Assembly (NCBI RefSeq): GCF_021474425.1
Contig: NZ_JAKEIP010000016.1
Coordinates: 1-64,000, forward strand
DNA from: Streptomyces muensis
GTDB taxonomy: Bacteria > Actinomycetota > Actinomycetes > Streptomycetales > Streptomycetaceae
Length of the DNA stretch: 64,000 bases
Direction: 5' to 3'
The position numbers and the translations under genes are program-made. Below are positions 8,901-17,542 of this stretch, piece after piece. A model generated the notes under the pieces. That model did not search any database. It was given only the letters and a program-made list of their open reading frames with translations, and had not been told where the DNA came from. Numbering within the stretch: the first letter of the stretch is position 1; every line of letters starts with the position of its first letter.

Positions 8901-11900
8901 GGGTCGACGGTCGTCTTGAGGTTGCCGAGCAGGTCGTAGGTGTAACTCCAGACGTTGCCCGCCGGATCGGTCAGCTTCTCCAGTTCGCCGCGCGGGGTGT
9001 AGGTGTAGCGGGTGGTGTCGAACGCGGCTTGCTCGGAGCGGGTGTGGTGCTGGCGCAGCTCCGTGGTCCGCCCGCGGGCGTCGGTGACGGTCGTGGTCGC
9101 GGTGCCGCCCACCGGCGGGACGACCGTGGTGCGGTCGCCGCCGTAGCTCGTGCGGGTCGTGCCGAGCACCGTGCCGCCGTCGCCGTTGCCCGCGATCTGC
9201 TCGCTCACGGTCGGCCGGCCCATACCGTCGAACGTGGTGCGGGTCTGGGTCTCGACCGAGAGCGCGTCCGCGGGCTTGAACAGGGTCCGTGAGGGCGCCC
9301 CGGTGGCGTAGTAGGTGTCGAAGGTCTTGGCTGTCAGCCCGCGTTCGTCGTAGAAGGCGTCGGAGAGCAGCCGCCCGCCGTCCGGGCCAGGCTTCTGCGT
9401 CTGGCGCTGGCGCAGGAACCCGTCGTACAGGCTGTACGCGGTGACCTGGCTGCCGTTGGTGCCCAGCGCCTTGGTGGAGACCGCGACCGGCTGGCCGTCG
9501 CTGACCAGGTAGTCGAACTCGTACGTCGGGGTCAGCGTCGTCTGCCGGTCGGCCAGCCACACCTTCGAGGATCTGCCGAGCGCGTCGTAGGTGAAGGTCG
9601 TGACCTTGCCGTTGGCGTCGGTCTGGGTCAGCGGCAGGCCGCGGCGGAGGTCATGGGTGGCATAGCTGACCAGGGCCGTGGTGGCGTCCCCGGCCTTCGC
9701 CGGCGGTGTGGTCGTGGTCGTCTTCGTGACGAACCCGGTGCTCGGCGTGCGGTCGGTGGTGGTGGTACGGCCGTCCGTGCGCGCGGTGCGCACGGGGGCG
9801 CCCGTGCCGGTCACCGTGACGTTCGCGGTGAGGTCGGTGCTGGTGAGGACCCGTCCGTAGGAGTCGAAGGTCGCCCCGGACTCCAGGTAGCTGGCCGTGG
9901 TGCCGTCGTGCTTCTTCAGCAGGGCCGTGGCCGTGACGTCGCCCTTGGTCGGGGCCGCGCCGTAGGCGCCGCCGTCGTAGGCCGTGCGGACGTCGGAGAT
10001 GACCTCCTTGGAGCGGTCGACGGGGTCGGCGCAGGACTTCGCGACGGTCTCGACGCGGTCGGGCAGGCCGAGGATGTTGTCGGAGCTGTTGGTGGCGTAG
10101 GTGGTGCGGGTGCAGCGGTTGTCCGCGGCGGTGGTGTTGTCGCCGAAGTCGTCGACCTGGGTGACCCGTCCGGCCACGGTGTCGTACGAGGTGGCGGTGG
10201 AGGTGGTCCGCCAGGACGCGCCCGCCCCGTCGTCCAGGGAGGTCCAGGTCTTGGTGTGGGCGACGCCGGTGAAGTTGGCGGTGACCGTGCCCCAGTCGCG
10301 GGTCTTCTTCGCGGTCTGGTGGTACCAGGGGCGGTTCACGGTCTTGGTGAGGGCCTTGCCGCCGTTGCCGGAGTAGCCGACCGTCTTGTAGGTGGTGCCG
10401 GCGAGCGCCTCGTGGTCGGTGATGGGGTCGCCCTCGCCTTCGCCGAGGGTGACGCTGACGTTCTTGGTGCCGCCGGTCGGGGACTCGCGGTCGCCGTCCA
10501 TGCCGCGCAGGAAGTAGGAGTCGGACTGCGACTTCATCGCCGTGTCGCCGCCCTGACCGCCGGTCTTGACGCGGACGTGTCCGTAGCCGCGCCACTGGGA
10601 CCAGGTCTTGGACTTCTCCTTGGTCAGACCGTCGTCATCGTCGTAGTGCCAGGCGGCTCCGCCCAGGTACTCGTACCGGGTGACCTGGTCGGGCGCTCCA
10701 CCGGTGCGGTCGGTGCCGGTCACGGAGGTGACGACGTACTTGTTGAACCAGTGCCGCTCGGGGTCCTCCGTGGAGCTGCCGCCGATGTACTGCGGGAAGC
10801 AGCGCGTGGTGTTGGTCTGCGGGGTGGGCAGGGCGGCCCAGTCGCAGGCCGGTGCCGAGTAGTTGACGTCGATCTGGCCGCCGTACTCGTCGGCGATCGT
10901 CGACAGGCGTGACTTGATGAACGGGGCGAAGCCGTCACCGGTCTTGTCGAGCCGGTTCTCCAGCTGGGTGTAGCTGAAGGTGGTCTTCGGCAGGGTGACC
11001 GTGGGGGTGGCGGTGTGGCCAGTGTGCTGGATGGAGTCGAGCAGCAGCTGGTAGTCGATGTCGGCCATGCCCCAGCGGTGGGCCAGCTTCCAGGAGTCGA
11101 CCTTCTGGTAGGCGCCGGCGGCGTCGATGACCTGCGTGGTCACCTCGCTGAGGCGCTTGCGCGTCCAGAACGTGGGCGACAGGCGCCCGTCGTCGCAGTC
11201 CTTGCCCTCGTCGCAGTTGAGGTCCCAGGGCGTGTCGTACCAGTACGCCGAGTCGGTGGAGATGGACGAGCAGGTGGTCTGCGCGTCCGGCAGGCAGCGT
11301 TCGGCGTTGGTGAAGGTGACCTTCGCGAGCGCCGGAGTGCCGTACATCGAGGACGACTTGAGGCCGTACTGGATCTCGTCGAGGTGGCCGCCACGGGTGT
11401 AGCGGGTGTCGTCGGTGGCCTTCAGGTTGCGGCCGTAGGAGTTCTTCTCCTGGGTGTAGTAGTACGCGATGGCGTTGCCGCGCGGGTCGACGACGTAGTC
11501 GAGGTTCCAGCGCCAGGCCTGCTGGCACCAGGAGTCGGCGAAGGCGGCGGCGTGGCAGGCCTCGCCCGTGTCGTCGCCGAAGACGGGCGCGGTCCACGTG
11601 GAGTTCGTGGTCTTCTTGCCGTCGGCCCAGCCGGGCAGCCGGTGGTAGCCGAAGTAGTAGCGCACCCCGTCGGGGTCGGTGAGCCGCCAGTACTCGCCGT
11701 TGTCGTCGCCGTTGCCGCGGTTGGTGGACGTCAGCCGGGCGATCCGGGTGCCGTCGTCCTGGCGGAGCTTGAACTCGCCGTCGGTACCGGTGGGGACGAG
11801 CTCGCCGCCCTTGCCGTTGAAGCTGATGAAGGCGTTGTCGTAGCCCCAGCACAGGTCGCCGGGCTTCATGCCGTCGCTGTTCTCGACGCCGTCCTCGGCG

Positions 11901-12928
11901 CACGGCTTGTAGCGGCGCTCTATATAGCCCGGCCACATGTCGAAGCCGCTGCCGATCCAGGAGGACTGGTTGTTGGTCTCGGTGGTGCGGCCGTCGACGG
12001 AGCCGGAGGAGTAGCCGATTCCGATGCTGGGCTTCAGTCCGCCGGGCACCTCGGGGACGCCCATGTCGTAGGACCAGGCGAAGTCACCGGTGTTGAGGTT
12101 GGTCTGCCAGGTCGCGGACGGGGCGAGGGTGGTCGCCTTGTAGTCACCGGTGGCCGCGCTGTCGTCCGCGACGGCCGCGAGCACGGTCGGCTGTGCGGAG
12201 GCGATCCGCACGGACGGGGCGGTGAGCGCGCCGGCCTCCGTGTCGTTCACGGTCTCGACGGGCTTCTGGGTACGGCACTTGGCCCGCTCCGGCGTCTTCA
12301 GGACACAGGCGGGCAGCTGGACCAGGCGGAGCCGGGCGCCGTAGCCGCCGCCGTAGGCCTGTGCGAGGTCGCGGTAGTCGACGCGTACCTGGGCGGCGCC
12401 GTCGGTGAAGCCGGTGCGCTCGGGGGCGAGCGTCACGAGCAGGCCGTCGATCGCGGCCTTCTTGGTCTGCCCACGCCCGGCGAGCTCGACCCGCACGGCA
12501 CCGGCGGCACCACGTGCCTTAGCGGCGCCGACGGAGACCGGCAGCTTGCCGGCCTTCACCGGAGCCTGGGCGGCGCCGCCCTTCGCGCCCTTCGCGCTCG
12601 CCGAGCCCTTCGCGCCCTTCTGACCCGCCGGGGTCCCGGTGAGGGTCACCCGGCCCGAACCCGCCCCGGGCCACTCGGCCTTGGGCGCGGTCCGCGGGGT
12701 GCGCGGGCCGCGCTCCACCGTGCGGGGCTTGGTCTTGGCCGCGGCGCCGGCCACGGGCCGCTCCGCCTTCGGCAGGGCCGGCCGGCCCCGCCCGTCGTCC
12801 GCCACGGCTCCCGCGCCCGCCGGGGCGGTGACGCCTTGGAGCACCGTGGCGATCATGACTATTCCGGAAGCCAGCGCGGTCTTCCGTCTCCATCGGGCCG
12901 CGCGGCCCGGTTGTCCCGTATCCCTCAT
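5963..12928 (-). CDS. Rhs/YD-repeat polymorphic toxin with HINT domain
   Basis: Secreted protein of 2321 residues. Residues 1-43 form an Arg-rich signal peptide ending near AGAGAVA. A low-complexity Ala/Lys/Gly segment follows, then a long YD-repeat shell and the Rhs core end motif (YDPATGRFLSVDPL, about residue 1845). A HINT domain at about 2089-2230 begins HSFTPGTHVLMSDG and ends TPLLVHN, and the last 90 residues form a separate toxin-like tip (PRGNQAENKEF, LHDRITGQGYGY). The expected HINT nucleophile Cys is replaced by Ser or His, while the terminal His-Asn is kept, so self-cleavage is possible but unproven. Start ATG 12928 has AAGGGGAA upstream; an earlier in-frame ATG only adds Arg/Pro-rich sequence. 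It follows the LamG gene by 115 bases and overlaps the immunity candidate. Confidence 0.93.
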   Translation of the reverse strand: MRDTGQPGRAARWRRKTALASGIVMIATVLQGVTAPAGAGAVADDGRGRPALPKAERPVAGAAAKTKPRTVERGPRTPRTAPKAEWPGAGSGRVTLTGTPAGQKGAKGSASAKGAKGGAAQAPVKAGKLPVSVGAAKARGAAGAVRVELAGRGQTKKAAIDGLLVTLAPERTGFTDGAAQVRVDYRDLAQAYGGGYGARLRLVQLPACVLKTPERAKCRTQKPVETVNDTEAGALTAPSVRIASAQPTVLAAVADDSAATGDYKATTLAPSATWQTNLNTGDFAWSYDMGVPEVPGGLKPSIGIGYSSGSVDGRTTETNNQSSWIGSGFDMWPGYIERRYKPCAEDGVENSDGMKPGDLCWGYDNAFISFNGKGGELVPTGTDGEFKLRQDDGTRIARLTSTNRGNGDDNGEYWRLTDPDGVRYYFGYHRLPGWADGKKTTNSTWTAPVFGDDTGEACHAAAFADSWCQQAWRWNLDYVVDPRGNAIAYYYTQEKNSYGRNLKATDDTRYTRGGHLDEIQYGLKSSSMYGTPALAKVTFTNAERCLPDAQTTCSSISTDSAYWYDTPWDLNCDEGKDCDDGRLSPTFWTRKRLSEVTTQVIDAAGAYQKVDSWKLAHRWGMADIDYQLLLDSIQHTGHTATPTVTLPKTTFSYTQLENRLDKTGDGFAPFIKSRLSTIADEYGGQIDVNYSAPACDWAALPTPQTNTTRCFPQYIGGSSTEDPERHWFNKYVVTSVTGTDRTGGAPDQVTRYEYLGGAAWHYDDDDGLTKEKSKTWSQWRGYGHVRVKTGGQGGDTAMKSQSDSYFLRGMDGDRESPTGGTKNVSVTLGEGEGDPITDHEALAGTTYKTVGYSGNGGKALTKTVNRPWYHQTAKKTRDWGTVTANFTGVAHTKTWTSLDDGAGASWRTTSTATSYDTVAGRVTQVDDFGDNTTAADNRCTRTTYATNSSDNILGLPDRVETVAKSCADPVDRSKEVISDVRTAYDGGAYGAAPTKGDVTATALLKKHDGTTASYLESGATFDSYGRVLTSTDLTANVTVTGTGAPVRTARTDGRTTTTDRTPSTGFVTKTTTTTPPAKAGDATTALVSYATHDLRRGLPLTQTDANGKVTTFTYDALGRSSKVWLADRQTTLTPTYEFDYLVSDGQPVAVSTKALGTNGSQVTAYSLYDGFLRQRQTQKPGPDGGRLLSDAFYDERGLTAKTFDTYYATGAPSRTLFKPADALSVETQTRTTFDGMGRPTVSEQIAGNGDGGTVLGTTRTSYGGDRTTVVPPVGGTATTTVTDARGRTTELRQHHTRSEQAAFDTTRYTYTPRGELEKLTDPAGNVWSYTYDLLGNLKTTVDPDRGPSSTEYDDRGQVLSISDDRSTDLYYVRDGLGRQTELRENSATGQLRAKWVYDTISGAKGHLAESTRYVGSEAYTNKVVAYDRLYRPLRSTVTIPASEGALAGTYLSATAYNVDGSVRTTGSPAAGALPATTVAFTYEDQTQRPIALSGSQGIDFATSYSLTGRPLQFELSNNGGKKTWVTNTYEWGTERLATSRVDRQDVAGVDRHNTYGYDQMGNVLSVSDVSRSGTDTQCFDYDHLRRMTTAWTQSTTTCATAPSGQTVGGPAPYWHSYTYDKVGNRETETLHDVTGDTAKNTVRTYDYPDPGKPRPHAVNTVTQTGPGGTAQDSYGYDVVGNTDTRTLAGTTQDLDWDAEGHLVKVTKPVEGKPDDITEYVYDAAGNRLIARTSKENTLYLGATRITVAKGGTTAEATRTLDLGSGHQAVIDNDGSVSFTIADHLGTGQLAVDAGSQQLTQRRMLPFGGARGTEPSNWPGVQGFVGGVDDTESTGLQHLGAREYDPATGRFLSVDPLLTPGDPQALNAYAYSNNSPLTFSDPDGLGCIHGAPGGGADGICAGVEGDTDGVIDGTSNNCQRTQSCYDTAVKMSEEARRNGTYGKKPIVIAPKGDSITIQGVYIPTQAELAEHFPYYHERLDYQHNLQNWARARCTGLNNMGSEFCSAVGKLGWFGDQNGPGILEVLGVDDYIGCIRGSGSACKAAAIDAGIAVGTGLLGKGAKVVFKGFKAALKKTDSVPIQCLVGGGRHSFTPGTHVLMSDGSSKPIEDVRLGDKIVVTDPESGLTTTRTVVATIITKDDKHFIDLTVSREGVRGAQSLTSTTTHPFWSPSEGTWVDAGHLVPGMTLRTVDGGTVRVEKTREYHKLQRTHDLTIDDIHTYYVVAGATPLLVHNDDGGFDWEKGLAEIKETWDGGDLDDDGKHSPRGNQAENKEFRDALKKIEGELGRDVTPAERRMLHDRITGQGYGYHRIVEEGRGLFGGC

Positions 12929-13043
12929 CGTTCCCCTTGATGTGTGACAGCTCGTGTGCGGCCGGTGGCGGCCCGGGCCGGACCCGGGCGGCAGCGCGGT
13001 GCCGGCCCGTACGCGCGGGGCGACGGGCCGGCACCGCCTCCGG

Positions 13044-16000
13044 TCAGTCCGTGCCGGGTACCTCGGTGGCGACGCCCGGCATGCCCAGCGACAGATGGGC
13101 GATCTGGGAGTCGCTGAGCGCGCCCTGGAAGGCCCAGACGTCGTCGATGGCGCCGGGCCAGTACTCGCCCCACGCCCCCGCCGTGCGGGCGCGGCCGATC
13201 TGGAGTCCGCCCGTGGCCTTGTACGACAGGACGTTCTCGGACCACGACAGGCGGTCGGCGCAGGCGGTGTCGTCGGACTCGCCGTCACCGTCGTCGTCCG
13301 CGCAGGCGACCTCCTCCAGCTGCCCGTTCACATAGAGCCGGGCCTCCTTGGCGAAGCCGTCGTAGACGAGCGCCAGGTGGTTCCAGTCCCGTGCGTCGTA
13401 GAACTGCTGGTTCTCGGTGCGTACGACGGTGGCGTCCGCGGCGTCGGAGTCCGGCATCGAGATCTGCCAGCGCCCGGCGCCCGCCTCGCCCTCGGCGGCC
13501 GGTACGTGCCGGACCGCGAAGGCGCTGTTGGACGTGCCGGGTGCGCTGAGGACCGCTGCGCTGCGGGTCGGGGCACCGGCCGAGGTGGCCCAGCCCATCA
13601 CCGTGAAGCTGGCCGTCGTGTCGACGACGGGTGTCGCGGTCGCGGCGTGGTCGTCGACGCCGTCCAGCTGGAGGGCGCCGTCGTCGACCCAGGAGGCCCC
13701 GACCTGCGCGCCGCCGCCCACGGTCAGCGTCCGGTTCTCGGCGGAGGCGTCCGGGCTGGTGGCCGGGGTGCCGGTGGCCACCGTGTCCAGCAGCCAGCGG
13801 CCCTTGACCAGCGGCCGCTGCCGGAACATCTGCCGGACCTCGTCGGCGGAGAGGGGCCGGTCGAACAGGTTCACCTCGTCGATCTGCCCGGCGAAGAACG
13901 ATCCGGGCGTGCCGTCGTAGGAGCCGGCGCCGATCTGCACCGCGCCGCCCGCGTACCAGCCGGCCTGGAGATCCGTCTCCCCCGCCTTGACGCCGTTGAC
14001 GTACAGGGTGAGCTTGTTCGCGACGGTGTCGTGCACGCCCACCAGGTGGGTCCAGGTGTCGCCGAACGCGGTCTGCCCGTCGGCCTGCATCGCCCGGATC
14101 GGGGTGGCGGTCGAGGTGTCCGACGAGTACTGGTTGACCGCCCAACGGTCGTACGTCTTGGAGTAGTAGAGCTCCAGACCCGGCCGGTGGGTGCCCGTCT
14201 GGGTCACGATGACGGCGGCGTGGTCGGGCTTGGTTTTGGGCAGCTTCGCCCAGGCCGAGACCGCGAAGCTGCGCTGGTTGTTCAGCAGCGGCCGCCCGGT
14301 GGAGGCGTAGTCGTCGGTGCCGTCGAGGGTCAGGGCCTTGCCCGCGATGCCGGGCTGCCCTGACGTGAGGCCTCCGGAGAACGTCGCGGACGCGACCTCC
14401 GCGGCACCGGTCAGGACGGTCGTCGGGTTGCCGGCGCTGTCCGTGGGCTGCTCGTCCAGCGGGAACACGGCGCGTGCGCTGCGGCCCGAGATGAGCGAGT
14501 CCTTGCCGTAGAGCCGGGTCACCTCGCCGGACGACACCGGCTTGTCGAAGATCTGCAGCTCGTCGATGGCACCGGGGAAGAACGACCCCGGCTGTCCGCT
14601 GTAGGAGCCGGCGCCGATCTGGAGCCCGCGCCGCGCGTCCCACGGCGAGTCGTACGTCGTGGTCCCGGCCAGCTGGCCGTTGACGTACAGGTTCATCTCG
14701 TTGTAGGTCGCGCTGTAGGAGCCCACCAGATGGGTCCATTCACCGGCCTTGACTCCGCCCGGCGCCGCCTGCATGGCCCGTACGATGCCGGCGCTCGCGC
14801 TGTCGGACGTGTACTGATTGAACGCCCAGCGGTCGTAGCTCTTCGAGTAGTACAGCTCGAAGCCCGGGGAGTGGTTGCCGGGCTGCGCCGCGATGATCGC
14901 CGCGTGGTCCGGCATCGCCGACAGCTTCGCCCATGCCGAGACGGCGAACCCGGTGGAGGTGTCCACGGTGGGGATGTCGGTGACCGCGTAGTCGTCGACG
15001 CCGTCGAACGACGCCGCGTTCCCCTTGGCCCCGGCCACGCCGAGGGTGACACCGCCGCGCAGTTCGGCGGTGCGTGGCGGCGCCGAGCCCTTGGCCGTGC
15101 TCGCGCCGGCGCCCTCGTCCAGCTGCCAGGTCGCCCGCTCCGGCTGCCCGGCCTTGACCCGGAACTGGTAGGTGCGGATCTCGCTGTCGTTCCCCGCCGA
15201 GTCGAACGCCTGGGCGGTGATGAAGTTCAGCCCGGGCTTGGCGGGCAGCAGGGGTGCCGTCTTCAGCGCACCGGAGGACGTGGTCAAGGTGTTCTTCGAA
15301 GTCGGGTCGCCGTTGATGCCGAACCAGTACTTCGTCACGTCGGTCTCGGGCGAGTCGATGTCGAAGAAGCCGTACTTGCCGACGCCGTCGTACCAGGGGT
15401 CCTCGGGGTTCTCCGGGTCGGAGGCCGGGTACTCGCCGGATGTGATCGTCGGGGCCTTGGGCACCTTGGTGTCGTAGACGAAGTAACAGCCCGTGGGGTC
15501 ACCGGTGTACGACCACGGCGAGTACTGGGCGCCGTCGTAGGAGCGCGCGTACCAGTGGACCGTCTTGTTCGCGGTGACCGAGGGCAGCGCGATGGAGAAG
15601 CTGGACCCGGACTTCTTGTACGAGGTCAGCGCCGGCTTCCAGCGGGCGATGAGGCCCTTGCCGTCACCGGAGTCCCACTTGGCCTGGAACTGGACGGCGA
15701 TGTTGTCGCCGTCGGGGTCGGTGACGTTGTTCGCGTAGACCTTGCCCAGGGTGCGCACGCGGGCCGGAGCGGAGGGCTTCTTGCAGGTGCCGCCGTACTC
15801 CATCGTCAGCTGGGACGTCTTGATCTGGGACGGCGGGCGGTTGTACTTGACCCGCAGGAACGCGTCGTCCGAGAAGCGCTTCCAGGCGTATTCGTCCGTC
15901 TCGCTGGACGCCCGCAGACCGAAGGTCATCGTCGACCACTTGCCGTTCGCGGCCTGCTGGACGGCGGAGCGCACGTCGAACTCCGCGTCCTTGGCGGCGC

Positions 16001-17366
16001 AGCCGTCATAGCCGTAGGCGAAGCTCTCCGTCTTGAGGTGGTCGATCCAGAAGTCCGAGTTGTCCTGGGAGTTCCAGGTGGTCGACGAGCTGATGCCCTT
16101 GGTGCGCCACAGCTGCACCCCGCGGTCCGAGCACGACGCCGACCAGGTGTTGCGCACGACGAACTCGGCGGACAGGATGCTCCGGCCCGCGAACTTGGAG
16201 ACGGGGATGCGGTAGAAGAGCCGCTTGGTGTCGTACGGCTGGCAGTAGTGCCAGCCGCAGTAGCCCATGCCGGCGGTGGACTCGCCGTTGAACTTCCACT
16301 GCGGCGACGACGCCCAGTACTTGGACACCATCGTCCACGCGGACCGCTTGGGCGAGTACCACTGCGGGTCGATGTAGACGGGGTACTCGGTGTCCGGGCC
16401 CTTCAGCACGTCCGCGTCCGGCTTGAGCACCAGCTCGCGTCCGGTGGCGGGCAGTTCCACGCCTACGGGTGCGAGCTTCCCGGACTCGGCGGCGTCGGTC
16501 CCGTCGCCGTTTCCGCCCGGCGGGGCGGCCTTGGCGTCCCCGGAGGCGACCGTGGCCCTGGCACGCTCCACGCCGCCGGCCGACTTGGCCGTGGCGGTCG
16601 CGCTCTTGCCGGGGCTGGAGTCCCACATGACGGGCCGCGGCGCCTCGAACACCGCGCTGCCGGCGCCCTCGTCGACGGCTTCCAGACCGCCCGAGGGCGT
16701 CTCGCGTACGTCCAGGTCCTGAGCGGACAGCTTCAGCCGCAGCTCCTTCAGCGCCGGACTGGCCGCCGCCTCGGCGGACTTGACGACGAGCAGCTGGGTG
16801 AAGCCGTCCTCCTGCGCGCCCATGCGCAGGTCCACGTCCGGAAGAACGTTCCGGTAGGTCGCGGTCTCCCCGTCGAGTTCCGGCGCCGGGAGTTTCGTCG
16901 GCCAGGACAGGGCGAGCTCACGTCCGGCGCGCTCCATGCGCACCAGGGGCTGGTCGCCGCCGCCGGAGAACTCCAGCCGTACCGTGGTCGCCCCGGGGGC
17001 GACCGTGCCGTCGGCTCGCTTGGCGAGGCCGGTGTCGATCGGCTTCCACGCGCCGTCGACCCGGGCGCGTACGGGGCGCAGGTGCTCCCGCGCCTCGAGT
17101 TTGCCGTCCGGTGTCGCGTACACCTCGCTGCTCTCGGCGCGCAGCGACACGATCTCCACGGCCGTGCCGGTCCGCTTGGCCTTGGCCAGCGCCTCTGCCT
17201 CGGACAACGTCTCGGTGTCCGTGCTCTGTCCGGCCGTCTGCCGCGGTGCCGCCGCCGATGCGGCCGTGGTCACCGCCGGTGGCAGTGCGACCACCAGGCC
17301 CAGCCCGAGTGCCACGGACAGCGCGCCGCCCAGGACGCGTCTTCGTGACTTCCCTTCGGTGCTCAC
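13044..17366 (-). CDS. Secreted LamG-domain protein, partner of the Rhs toxin
   Basis: Exported protein of 1440 residues. It has a signal peptide (about 1-42, positive start then VLGGALSVALGLGLVVAL) and a long N-terminal region typical of actinobacterial Rhs neighbours (YRNVLPDVDLRM and following). Three concanavalin/LamG jelly-roll domains begin near residues 744, 964 and 1187, each with the signature FDGVDDYA, LDGTDDYA or LDGVDDHA. LamG folds bind glycans or proteins, so it may display or dock the toxin at the cell surface; that is inference. The chosen GTG 17366 is preceded by GGGGGGTGAGG. It is the first gene of the toxin operon and is divergent from the dehydrogenase gene. Confidence 0.9.
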   Translation of the reverse strand: MSTEGKSRRRVLGGALSVALGLGLVVALPPAVTTAASAAAPRQTAGQSTDTETLSEAEALAKAKRTGTAVEIVSLRAESSEVYATPDGKLEAREHLRPVRARVDGAWKPIDTGLAKRADGTVAPGATTVRLEFSGGGDQPLVRMERAGRELALSWPTKLPAPELDGETATYRNVLPDVDLRMGAQEDGFTQLLVVKSAEAAASPALKELRLKLSAQDLDVRETPSGGLEAVDEGAGSAVFEAPRPVMWDSSPGKSATATAKSAGGVERARATVASGDAKAAPPGGNGDGTDAAESGKLAPVGVELPATGRELVLKPDADVLKGPDTEYPVYIDPQWYSPKRSAWTMVSKYWASSPQWKFNGESTAGMGYCGWHYCQPYDTKRLFYRIPVSKFAGRSILSAEFVVRNTWSASCSDRGVQLWRTKGISSSTTWNSQDNSDFWIDHLKTESFAYGYDGCAAKDAEFDVRSAVQQAANGKWSTMTFGLRASSETDEYAWKRFSDDAFLRVKYNRPPSQIKTSQLTMEYGGTCKKPSAPARVRTLGKVYANNVTDPDGDNIAVQFQAKWDSGDGKGLIARWKPALTSYKKSGSSFSIALPSVTANKTVHWYARSYDGAQYSPWSYTGDPTGCYFVYDTKVPKAPTITSGEYPASDPENPEDPWYDGVGKYGFFDIDSPETDVTKYWFGINGDPTSKNTLTTSSGALKTAPLLPAKPGLNFITAQAFDSAGNDSEIRTYQFRVKAGQPERATWQLDEGAGASTAKGSAPPRTAELRGGVTLGVAGAKGNAASFDGVDDYAVTDIPTVDTSTGFAVSAWAKLSAMPDHAAIIAAQPGNHSPGFELYYSKSYDRWAFNQYTSDSASAGIVRAMQAAPGGVKAGEWTHLVGSYSATYNEMNLYVNGQLAGTTTYDSPWDARRGLQIGAGSYSGQPGSFFPGAIDELQIFDKPVSSGEVTRLYGKDSLISGRSARAVFPLDEQPTDSAGNPTTVLTGAAEVASATFSGGLTSGQPGIAGKALTLDGTDDYASTGRPLLNNQRSFAVSAWAKLPKTKPDHAAVIVTQTGTHRPGLELYYSKTYDRWAVNQYSSDTSTATPIRAMQADGQTAFGDTWTHLVGVHDTVANKLTLYVNGVKAGETDLQAGWYAGGAVQIGAGSYDGTPGSFFAGQIDEVNLFDRPLSADEVRQMFRQRPLVKGRWLLDTVATGTPATSPDASAENRTLTVGGGAQVGASWVDDGALQLDGVDDHAATATPVVDTTASFTVMGWATSAGAPTRSAAVLSAPGTSNSAFAVRHVPAAEGEAGAGRWQISMPDSDAADATVVRTENQQFYDARDWNHLALVYDGFAKEARLYVNGQLEEVACADDDGDGESDDTACADRLSWSENVLSYKATGGLQIGRARTAGAWGEYWPGAIDDVWAFQGALSDSQIAHLSLGMPGVATEVPGTD

Positions 17367-17479
17367 ACACCTCACCCCCCTGTATGAAGATTTGATGAGA
17401 ACAAGCTGACGGACTGTACTCCGGCGCCGACGCGGTGATCGAGAGGAGAATCTGGGCATACGGAAACGACCTCACGCGT

Positions 17480-17499
17480 GTGACCATGATCTTGGTCAC
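17480..17499. promoter_or_regulatory. Inverted repeat upstream of the hydroxyacid dehydrogenase
   Basis: GTGACCA and TGGTCAC are 7-bp perfect arms separated by six bases. The repeat lies 43 bases before the start at 17543 and about 114 bases before the divergent LamG gene. It looks like a dimeric-regulator operator; the regulator is unknown. Confidence 0.45.
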
Positions 17500-17542
17500 A
17501 GCACTGGTAGCAACGTCCGTACGAGAACAGGAAGTCGACGTC

